A stretch of 64,000 nucleotides of DNA, taken from Kribbella sp. NBC_00382. Lineage in GTDB: Bacteria > Actinomycetota > Actinomycetes > Propionibacteriales > Kribbellaceae. Positions 9,009-15,092 of this stretch are shown one piece after another (position 1 is the stretch's first letter; every line of letters starts with the position of its first letter). Both the position numbers and the translations under genes were made by a program. The stretch covers positions 7,874,001 to 7,938,000 of the forward strand of contig NZ_CP107954.1 of assembly GCF_036067295.1 (NCBI RefSeq), given 5' to 3'. A model generated the notes under the pieces. It was not told the DNA's origin and did no database searches. It saw only the letters and a list, made by a program, of their open reading frames with translations.

Positions 9009-9023
9009 ACTGGTCAGACCAGT
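9009..9023. promoter_or_regulatory. Perfect palindrome, candidate GntR/FadR-type operator
   Basis: ACTGGT-CAG-ACCAGT is a perfect inverted repeat between the divergent transporter operon and the regulator. Its core TGGTC-A-GACCA matches the TGGTCNGACCA consensus known for FadR-subfamily GntR proteins. A direct 7-bp repeat ACTAGGT (9026-9032 and 9044-9050) lies next to it on the regulator side, possibly a second contact or promoter element. Control of both divergent transcripts from this site is inferred. Confidence 0.75.
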
Positions 9024-9091
9024 GGACTAGGTATCAATAGGCCACTAGGTTTGTCGCTACCGAACGGGCTGTCAAGCGATCGAGGTGACCG

Positions 9092-9841
9092 ATGCCGAAT
9101 TTCCAGCCGGTGCAGACGGTCCGCGCGTACCAGCGGATCGTCGAGCAGATCGAGGACGCGCTCGTCCGTGGCGACCTCTCCCCCGGTCAGCGGCTGCCCA
9201 GTGAGCGGGAGCTCGTCAGCCAGTTCGCCGTCAGCCGGTCGACCGTGCGCGAGGCACTCAGGGTGCTGGAGAGCAACGGCGTCGTTCGCTCGAGGCCGGG
9301 CGACCCGAACGGCCCGGAGATCCTGCCGTTCTCGCACGGACCGCTGCGCAAGCAGATGACCCGCCTGGCTCACCTCGACGAGTTGTCGCTGAGCGACCTG
9401 ATCGCCTTCCGGATGATCATGGACGGCGCCGCGATCCAGCTCGCCTCCCGCCTGCGCACCGACGAGCAGCTCGTCGAGATGGAGCAGACGCTCGTCGCCA
9501 TGCGGGCAGCGATCGACGTCGACTTCGCCGCGTTCAGCGAGGCCGACGTCGCCTTCCACGAGGCAGTCGCGCGGGTCAGCCGCAACTCCCTGCTCCAGAC
9601 CTGCAACGAGGTCGTACGCGGCGTAGTACTGAGCCTGATCTCCGACAAGATCGCCCACGCGACCAACAGCCGCGCCCTGATGCTCGAATCCCTACGCCAC
9701 CACACCGAGGTCGTCGAAGCGATCCGCGCAGGCAACGGCCAAGCCGCCGCCCGCCTAACCCGCCAAAACCTCTACGACTACTACGCCACCTACGTCCCAG
9801 CCCCCGACCGAGACCCCCTCCGAGCCCTGATCGACGACTGA
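9092..9841 (+). CDS. GntR family regulator, FadR/FCD subfamily
   Basis: DNA-binding regulator, 249 aa. The N-terminal winged helix (residues about 10-75) contains the GntR signature LPSERELVSQFAVSRSTVREAL. The C-terminal all-helical FCD ligand-binding domain has acidic/histidine positions (Asp in FRMIMDG, FHEAVARVS, LRHHTEVVEAI) that coordinate a metal in this family. The RBS GAGGTG lies 5 nt before the ATG. It is divergent from the ABC/ALDH/SDR/amidase operon, which it most likely represses until an imported carboxylate or derived ligand binds. Its stop codon directly abuts the convergent next gene with no spacer. Confidence 0.94.
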   Translation: MPNFQPVQTVRAYQRIVEQIEDALVRGDLSPGQRLPSERELVSQFAVSRSTVREALRVLESNGVVRSRPGDPNGPEILPFSHGPLRKQMTRLAHLDELSLSDLIAFRMIMDGAAIQLASRLRTDEQLVEMEQTLVAMRAAIDVDFAAFSEADVAFHEAVARVSRNSLLQTCNEVVRGVVLSLISDKIAHATNSRALMLESLRHHTEVVEAIRAGNGQAAARLTRQNLYDYYATYVPAPDRDPLRALIDD

Positions 9842-10852
9842 CTAGCGGCTTTTCGTGCCGCTGGCGCCCAATTTGCCGCCAGCGGTCACAAAACCCGCCA
9901 TCGGCGTACGCCGATTCGCCGCGCGTCGCATCGCCGAACGGATCCGCCGGGCCAGCTCGTCGGGGCGGGCAAGGTCGGACCATGTTGCGCGGACTACCTC
10001 ATAGCCGAGGTCGCGGAGGGCGTCCTCGCGGTGCTTCTCCCGTACCAGCGGCAGAGAGCCCTTGCCCGCGTACTTGAGCGCACCGTCGAACTCGATGATC
10101 ACGCCCGACTCCGCGAAGAGGAAGTCGACCCGGCCCACCAAGCCACCCAGCGCGTTCCGGACTTCTGCCTGAAGAACCGGGGACGGCAGACCGAGATCCG
10201 CCATCAGTACCCTCAACCGGGATTCGCCGACGGACTCGGCCAGACCGTCTCCGAACTGCACCGCCCGAACCGCAGTACCGGTGCCGTTGTGGGACTTGAA
10301 CAACTCGAGCGCATCCGTGAGCTGCGAAGTCGTCGCCAGTCCGATCCGGAGGGCCTCGTCCACCACCGACACCCCGACGGGATACGGGGTGTAGCGAATC
10401 GTCTCGACCACCGCTCGCGGGCCCGGCGTCAAGCACACGCCAGCCAACTCGACCGGATCCAGCACAGGTGGGCGAGCGGAGTGCTGGCAAATCGCAGTGC
10501 TGGATCTGCCGCAGCCAGACAGCTTGGTCAGGTGCACACGTCCGAAGTCGAGGTCTGTCACCTCGACTCCGTGCAACAGTGCAGCCGACTGATGGCTCAC
10601 CACCGCACGACCTTCGAGGCGGTGGTAGACCGCTTTGGCCGCCCGACGATGGAGCCATCTCGTCTGCTCCCACTCGGGGCATGACTCGAAGTCATCGGGC
10701 AGCTCGGCATAGGCGCCCTGGCACAGCCGCACCCAGCGTCCGGTGCGGAGGCGCACTCGGATGTCGTTGTCGTTGTAGCCGGCCGCGAGGACACCCGAGC
10801 GATCGAACCAGCCGCCCCGCTCAGCGGCCGTTGTCACCAGTTTTCTGTTCAT
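9842..10852 (-). CDS. AbiEi-type antitoxin-domain protein with C-terminal DUF559/Vsr-like endonuclease fold
   Basis: 336 aa protein of a family common in actinobacteria. The N-terminus (about residues 10-55) resembles the AbiEi_4 winged helix (DIRVRLRTGRWVRLCQGAYA). The C-terminus has a PD-(D/E)XK-like layout: GRVDFLF, then VIIEFDGALKY, then KHREDALRDLGYEVVRATWSDL, as in DUF559/Vsr-type nucleases. No adjacent AbiEii-like toxin is seen, so a toxin-antitoxin role is not supported here and the biochemical function is unknown. The 3' coding end (9855-9889) folds into a hairpin related to another at 10925-10958 upstream of the gene. The gene converges on the GntR gene with 0 bp between them. Confidence 0.85.
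   Translation of the reverse strand: MNRKLVTTAAERGGWFDRSGVLAAGYNDNDIRVRLRTGRWVRLCQGAYAELPDDFESCPEWEQTRWLHRRAAKAVYHRLEGRAVVSHQSAALLHGVEVTDLDFGRVHLTKLSGCGRSSTAICQHSARPPVLDPVELAGVCLTPGPRAVVETIRYTPYPVGVSVVDEALRIGLATTSQLTDALELFKSHNGTGTAVRAVQFGDGLAESVGESRLRVLMADLGLPSPVLQAEVRNALGGLVGRVDFLFAESGVIIEFDGALKYAGKGSLPLVREKHREDALRDLGYEVVRATWSDLARPDELARRIRSAMRRAANRRTPMAGFVTAGGKLGASGTKSR
9855..9889. repeat. Hairpin copy 1, conserved loop, in the 3' end of the AbiEi/DUF559 gene
   Basis: CCGCTGGCG (9858-9866) pairs perfectly with CGCCAGCGG (9877-9885) around the loop cccaatttgc. Outer GTG/CAC and TTTT/AAAA pairs extend the stem with one bulge and one mismatch. The stretch ccaatttgccgccagc recurs exactly in the second copy at 10938-10953. 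Confidence 0.85.
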
Positions 10853-10924
10853 GCCATAGAAGGTGCCGCCATCGCAGCAGATACCGACGATCCATCAGAA
10901 ACCTGTGGACGAACACTGTTTCTT

Positions 10925-10958
10925 GTACTGCTGACGTCCAATTTGCCGCCAGCAGTAC
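10925..10958. repeat. Hairpin copy 2, conserved loop, upstream of the AbiEi/DUF559 gene
   Basis: GTACTGCTG (10925-10933) pairs with CAGCAGTAC (10950-10958), and the same 16-nt core ccaatttgccgccagc spans the loop and right arm. Flanking TTCTT/AAAAA extend the stem with one mismatch. The outer stem differs from copy 1 by paired changes that keep pairing. It lies 20 bp after the stop of the 10978-11478 gene, so it may also end that transcript, although there is no U-tract after the stem. Confidence 0.85.
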
Positions 10959-10977
10959 AAAAAGGTGCCAGCGGCTG

Positions 10978-11478
10978 CTAGTCGGCGTGTTCTAGGACCC
11001 GGATTCGGGGGACTTTTAGTTCCTTGCGGGCGTTGGTGGGCCAGTCGGAGCAGAGGAAGCGGGCGACTGTTTCGGGCCAGGCGACTACTACTACCTCTTG
11101 GCTCTTGGTGCTGTTGACCAGGGTTTTGAGGGCTAGCAGGATCTCGCCGTGGGTGATGGAGACGTTGACTCGGCAGTTGTTGTGGCTGCGGAGTCTTCTG
11201 GAGCTGTGCTCGATGACCGACGCCAGGTCGAACTGGGGGTCGGCCAGGGCGGTTGCGGTTGTTGTGCGGCCTGGACTGGTACCCGCGGAGAGGCCGGCGA
11301 CGTCGGCGAAGCTGGAGCCCAGCAACGCCATCGGACCGCCGAGGCCCTCGGTGGGATGACTGGAGACAAGGACGTGATAGTCCACCGTCTCCTCGTGCCT
11401 TGCATGCAGGGCGGCGACCCTTCTTGCGTCGCCCTCGCTCATCTCACGTTCGATGAGCACCACCACGTCGTACGTCAT
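10978..11478 (-). CDS. Conserved-looking hypothetical protein (166 aa)
   Basis: I do not recognise the family. The ATG at 11478 has GGGAG 6 nt upstream, a good RBS. The protein is soluble with no signal peptide. It has alternating strand/helix character: an N-terminal strand YDVVVLIER, a variable middle, then VNVSITHGEILLALKTLV and EVVVVAWPETVARFL, followed by a basic C-terminus ending IRVLEHAD. This recalls an alpha/beta Rossmannoid fold such as a USP-like domain, but no diagnostic nucleotide-binding motif is visible. It stands alone on the minus strand; hairpin copy 2 lies directly downstream. Confidence 0.7.
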   Translation of the reverse strand: MTYDVVVLIEREMSEGDARRVAALHARHEETVDYHVLVSSHPTEGLGGPMALLGSSFADVAGLSAGTSPGRTTTATALADPQFDLASVIEHSSRRLRSHNNCRVNVSITHGEILLALKTLVNSTKSQEVVVVAWPETVARFLCSDWPTNARKELKVPRIRVLEHAD

Positions 11479-11605
11479 GCGTGGCTCCCTTCGCCACTTC
11501 CTTTGTAACCCCGCACGCCAGCCCGCGCAGGCATGATCGCCGGATCAGCGACAGAAAAGTCACAGAACTCTCATACTCGCCCGCTCGGGCACCGCTATCC
11601 GGGGC

Positions 11606-13231
11606 TCACTGCATCAGGTCGGGAACCTCCTCGGCCCGGATCCGGCCGCGATCCTGCCCGACCGTCCGCGCCCGTACTCCGCCCTGCGGGTCCTCCGGCC
11701 GCCGCTGATGCCAATCGGTCAGCGCCTGGTACGCAGCCGCGACGGCCAGCAACCGCTCCTCGCCGAAGGGCTTGCCACCCAGAATCGTCCCGATCGGGAT
11801 CCCAGCCGTGCTGAACCCGATCGGCAAGGCCAGCTCCGGGAGCCCGATCGAGTCGAACGGATTGGGACTGGTCTGCACCACGACATCGCACTGCTCGAAC
11901 AGGTCGTCCAGTACTCGTTGCAGCAACAGCACCTTCGCGCGCTGGCCGATCAGGTACTCGTCGGCGCCGAGCAATGCGCCCTGCAGCCAGCCCGTCACCG
12001 AGACGCCGAAGCCGCGCAGGTCGGCCCGCAGCATGGGGAGGAACGGTTCGCTGCGTTCGGGGAGGCGGACGTTGTTGAAGGCGGCGTTGGTGAGGACGTC
12101 CCACTCGTCGGGCAGGGTGACGTCGACGACGTGGAGGTCCTGCACGCCGGCCAAGGTGTCGAGGGCAGCTCGCCGGGCGGCTGCCACCTCGGTGGTTCCG
12201 GCGGTGAAGCCGGGGATGACGCCGACTCTGGTTTTCCATCGGACGCGGGGTTTGCGGTTTCGGAGTACGGGTGTGGCGGCGGTGATCAGGTCGGGGACGG
12301 GCGGGAGGCCTTGGGTGCGGGGGTCGTTGGGGTCCTCGCCGGCCATCGCGGTCAGCATGATCGCCGCGTCCATGGCGTCGCGGGCTAGCGGGCCGGGGTG
12401 GTCGCGGGTGTAGCTGAGGGGGACGATGCCGTGGAGGGAGACGCGGCCCATGGTGGGTTTGAGGCCGGTCAGGTTTTGCGCGTTCGACGGCGCGATGATC
12501 GAACCGCCGGTTTGGGTGCCGACGCTTGAGGTCGCCATCCGCGAGGCGACGGCGGTGGCCGATCCGGAGGACGAACCGCCTGGGTCGGTACTGGGGTCCG
12601 CCGGTGTCCAGGCGTTGACTGTCGTGATGCGGCCGTCTGGGGTGGTGGCGCGGGTGGTGGCTAGTGGGCCCATCTGGGTCTTGCCTAGGACTATGCCGCC
12701 GGCCGCTTTGAGTCTTTGGACGGCGGTGGCGTCGAAGGGTGGGCGGAACTTCTCGAAGAGGTACGAATTCGCCGTGGTGGGGATGCCGCGGGTGTAGTAG
12801 TTGTCCTTGATCGCAAGGGGAATCCCGTGGAGTGCGCCACCTCGTGATCGGCCGAGTGACTTGGCGCGGGCGAGGGCTTCGTCGGCTAGGACGAGGTTGA
12901 ACGCCTGGTAGATGCCGTCGTACGAGCCGATGCGGGCGAGGTAGGCCTCGAGGAGCTTCTCGGGCTTCAGTCGGCCGGTGCGGATGAGGGTGGCGGCCTC
13001 GGCGATCGTCAGCTCGGTGACGTCGAGCTGGGCTTCCGGGCGGACGTTGCTGGGGACGCCGTCGAGAGTCGGAGCGCTTGTTGGACCGGCGTACGCGATG
13101 GATGGGAGGGCGATGGTGCCGACGGTTGTCACGGCGGCGAGCGCGCTGGCTCGGTGGAGGAAGGCGCGGCGGTCGACGCGCGTGTCCAGGGGTGCGTCTT
13201 GGGCGGTTTCGGCCGCGTCTTGGGTTGTCAT
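11606..13231 (-). CDS. Tat-exported amidase signature family enzyme
   Basis: 541 aa from the ATG at 13231. The N-terminus has a twin-arginine signal (DRRAFLHRASALAAV ... ALPSIAYAG), so a folded amidase is exported. The AS triad is complete: Lys142 in AIKDN, cis-Ser220 in GGSSSG and nucleophile Ser244 in TGGSI, with 78/24 spacing. The sequence differs clearly from the cytoplasmic amidase at the window start. The start codon overlaps the stop of a 99 aa protein by 4 bp, so the two are translationally coupled. The substrate is unknown; cell-wall amides, plant amides or antibiotics are all possible. A longer upstream in-frame extension exists but is an antisense-like Arg-rich stretch and is rejected. 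Confidence 0.93.
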   Translation of the reverse strand: MTTQDAAETAQDAPLDTRVDRRAFLHRASALAAVTTVGTIALPSIAYAGPTSAPTLDGVPSNVRPEAQLDVTELTIAEAATLIRTGRLKPEKLLEAYLARIGSYDGIYQAFNLVLADEALARAKSLGRSRGGALHGIPLAIKDNYYTRGIPTTANSYLFEKFRPPFDATAVQRLKAAGGIVLGKTQMGPLATTRATTPDGRITTVNAWTPADPSTDPGGSSSGSATAVASRMATSSVGTQTGGSIIAPSNAQNLTGLKPTMGRVSLHGIVPLSYTRDHPGPLARDAMDAAIMLTAMAGEDPNDPRTQGLPPVPDLITAATPVLRNRKPRVRWKTRVGVIPGFTAGTTEVAAARRAALDTLAGVQDLHVVDVTLPDEWDVLTNAAFNNVRLPERSEPFLPMLRADLRGFGVSVTGWLQGALLGADEYLIGQRAKVLLLQRVLDDLFEQCDVVVQTSPNPFDSIGLPELALPIGFSTAGIPIGTILGGKPFGEERLLAVAAAYQALTDWHQRRPEDPQGGVRARTVGQDRGRIRAEEVPDLMQ

Positions 13232-13527
13232 CGGGCCTGCCGCTTGACGTCGATGGACGGGTAGAGCGACGGGGGCGAGAGCTGCTGGGCCAAGGCCGCC
13301 TGGTCGGTATCTGCGCCCGGTACTGCGAATTGGTAGGCGCCGAGTGGGACGACAGTCGTCCGGACAAAACTGCGCAGCCCGGCCAGCGCGGTGTCGCGGC
13401 CGGGGCTGCCCGTCTCCGGATCCGGCTGCGAGCCGGGGGGAAGCTGATCGAGATCGATGCCGATCGAGGCGAGACGCGCGCGGATCATCACGTCCAGCTC
13501 GGCATCCGTGGGTTGGCTCAACGTCAC
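13228..13527 (-). CDS. Small protein coupled to the Tat amidase
   Basis: 99 aa from a GTG at 13527 with GAGGAG 8 nt upstream. It lacks signal and membrane segments, so it is cytoplasmic. Its N-terminal half is acidic and helical (TDAELDVMIRARLASIGIDLDQLPP) and its C-terminal half has VVPLGAYQFAVPG and a Pro/Ser-rich end. The stop overlaps the amidase ATG by 4 bp. I do not recognise a domain. A chaperone-like or regulatory partner that acts before export is possible from the tight coupling, but this is only inference. Confidence 0.8.
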   Translation of the reverse strand: MTLSQPTDAELDVMIRARLASIGIDLDQLPPGSQPDPETGSPGRDTALAGLRSFVRTTVVPLGAYQFAVPGADTDQAALAQQLSPPSLYPSIDVKRQAR

Positions 13528-13568
13528 CGGAGTACTCCTCAGGTCTGCGGCGGAAACTGCAGACTTTT

Positions 13569-13580
13569 ATGTCACGACAT
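13569..13580. promoter_or_regulatory. Inverted repeat upstream of the small-protein/amidase pair
   Basis: ATGTC-AC-GACAT is a perfect 5-bp inverted repeat 42 bp upstream of the GTG start at 13527, inside the 151-bp gap before the next gene. It could be an operator for the two-gene unit. No cognate regulator is adjacent. Confidence 0.35.
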
Positions 13581-13678
13581 GTAGGTCGCCACATTTCCCC
13601 GAGGTCGCAACGGTGTTAAGCCTCCCGCCGCTGGCGCTTCGGCCTGGCCGACCTGCTCGTCCAAATCCGCCAAGCCAG

Positions 13679-14545
13679 CTAACCCGGCCTGCTGTCCCCG
13701 CTCCGCAGCAGAAGTAGCAAGGCCGTCAGTGCGAGGACGAGAAGAAGACCAATGGGGGCCATGACGGGCCAGCCGGGCTCGTGGCCTCGGCTGTTGGCCA
13801 CCAGCGGGGTGACCAGAATCGGTAGGCACGTCAGGGCGACCCAGGTGAGCTGGCCGGGGACCGTGGCGTAGCCGACGGGGTGCCTGCGTAGCAGCAGGAC
13901 CCCACTGGCCAGGGCCGCGGGAAGGAAGAAGGCCAGATCCAGTATGTGGACCGGATTGGTCGGGACCCTCCACTCGGTTGCGCTGGCCAACGGATCTCCC
14001 GCCAGCAGGTTCGGCACGATCTCGCTCAGCCAGAGGATCGCGAACGCCGCCGCGACGACGATCAGAAACCAGGCCGGCAGCGGCTCTGCCCGATCCCGGA
14101 ACTGTTCTTTGACGGCAGCGGTATCCAGGGTCGACAAGCCGCCGATCAGCGCGAACAGCGAGAGACCGAGTACTGCGACCCAGAGCGGAAACATCGGTCC
14201 GAAGTGAATTGAGAACGCGTAGATCGCGTAGTTGTAGACGGTGAACGCCACAAAGCCCAGCCAACACAGGTAGGCCCGCGGGGATCCGCGCGACGCCCGC
14301 ACCCCAAGCACGGCCATCAGGGGTGCGACGAGAACGAGGTTGACGATGTCCTGGGCGGTGGATGCGTCGGCAAGAACGGTCGTCTCTTGGCCATAGATAC
14401 GGCTGGGGGCGGACAACCCGACGACGCTGCCTGCTGCTGCGAGACCTGCCGCGCTCACTGAAAGCCAGAGCCAGAGTTGGGGCAACTGCAGCGGAGGCAG
14501 GCGATCCGCTACCGATCCACCTGTCCGGCCGGTGAGGCTAGTCAT
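13679..14545 (-). CDS. Multi-pass membrane protein of unknown function
   Basis: 288 aa integral membrane protein with about eight hydrophobic segments, including LWLWLSVSAAGLAAAGSVV, IVNLVLVAPLMAVLGV, WVAVLGLSLFALIGGL, WFLIVVAAAFAILWL and the C-terminal GLLLVLALTALLLLL. Charged loops contain Tyr/Asn-rich and Trp-rich patches but no motif I can name. Its start overlaps by 8 bp the 3' end of the upstream Asp/Arg-rich protein, so the two are probably co-translated. Confidence 0.82.
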   Translation of the reverse strand: MTSLTGRTGGSVADRLPPLQLPQLWLWLSVSAAGLAAAGSVVGLSAPSRIYGQETTVLADASTAQDIVNLVLVAPLMAVLGVRASRGSPRAYLCWLGFVAFTVYNYAIYAFSIHFGPMFPLWVAVLGLSLFALIGGLSTLDTAAVKEQFRDRAEPLPAWFLIVVAAAFAILWLSEIVPNLLAGDPLASATEWRVPTNPVHILDLAFFLPAALASGVLLLRRHPVGYATVPGQLTWVALTCLPILVTPLVANSRGHEPGWPVMAPIGLLLVLALTALLLLLRSGDSRPG

Positions 14546-14945
14546 CGTCGAGCGCTGACCGCTGCCGGCCTCCTCGGGTCAGATTGCTGCGGTCATCGGC
14601 GGCCGAGATCCGGTCGTCTCTCGATTCCACCCGGTCCAGACCGGCGGACATCCTTGCCTTGTGTCCAGGGCTGTAGTCGGCATCCCGAAGAAACGAGTCC
14701 AGGCTGGCGGCCCTGTCGCGCTCGTCGGCGACCGCGTCGCGGCGGTCAGCCGCCTTGTCGCGCTCGTCGGCGGCCGCCAGGATGGCTTGATTCTCCTGGT
14801 CACGGCCCGCCTGGGCGGATTCCCTGGCCTCGGCGGCTCTCTCACGGGTGTCCAACGCCGCCTCTCTCGAGTCTGCGTCGTGCTCGCGCTCATCGGCTCC
14901 AACTGAATCAACTGGCCGCGCTGAAGGTGTGGGTAGCTCGTCCAT
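14538..14945 (-). CDS. Asp-Arg-rich helical repeat protein
   Basis: 135 aa from the ATG at 14945, preceded by AGAGGG at 6 nt; an ATG at 14969 would add eight residues. It is extremely charged. The central part is a chain of ADERDKAADRRDAVADERD-like segments, predicted as a long amphipathic helix or coiled coil. Similar DERDxAADxRD stretches occur in actinobacterial GAF, ANTAR or GGDEF signalling proteins as N-terminal helical regions, but here it stands alone. It overlaps the membrane protein gene downstream by 8 bp. A cytoplasmic scaffold for that membrane protein is one possibility; function unknown. Confidence 0.8.
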   Translation of the reverse strand: MDELPTPSARPVDSVGADEREHDADSREAALDTRERAAEARESAQAGRDQENQAILAAADERDKAADRRDAVADERDRAASLDSFLRDADYSPGHKARMSAGLDRVESRDDRISAADDRSNLTRGGRQRSALDDD

Positions 14946-15092
14946 CGGCTTCCCTCTCATTGGCAACACGTGCTACCTGCAGGCCGCGAACTCGCTGCTC
15001 ACAGTCACTGCCACTCACGCATTGCCCTCTGAGACTACGCCCGCAGCCGCCTTTCGGTGCTGGGCGGCATTTCCCCTGGGCTGAATTCGCAG

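Noticed and set aside
11595..13367. A 590 aa minus-strand frame
   Set aside because: It is shifted from the Tat amidase frame, rich in Arg/Pro/His, and has no family motif.
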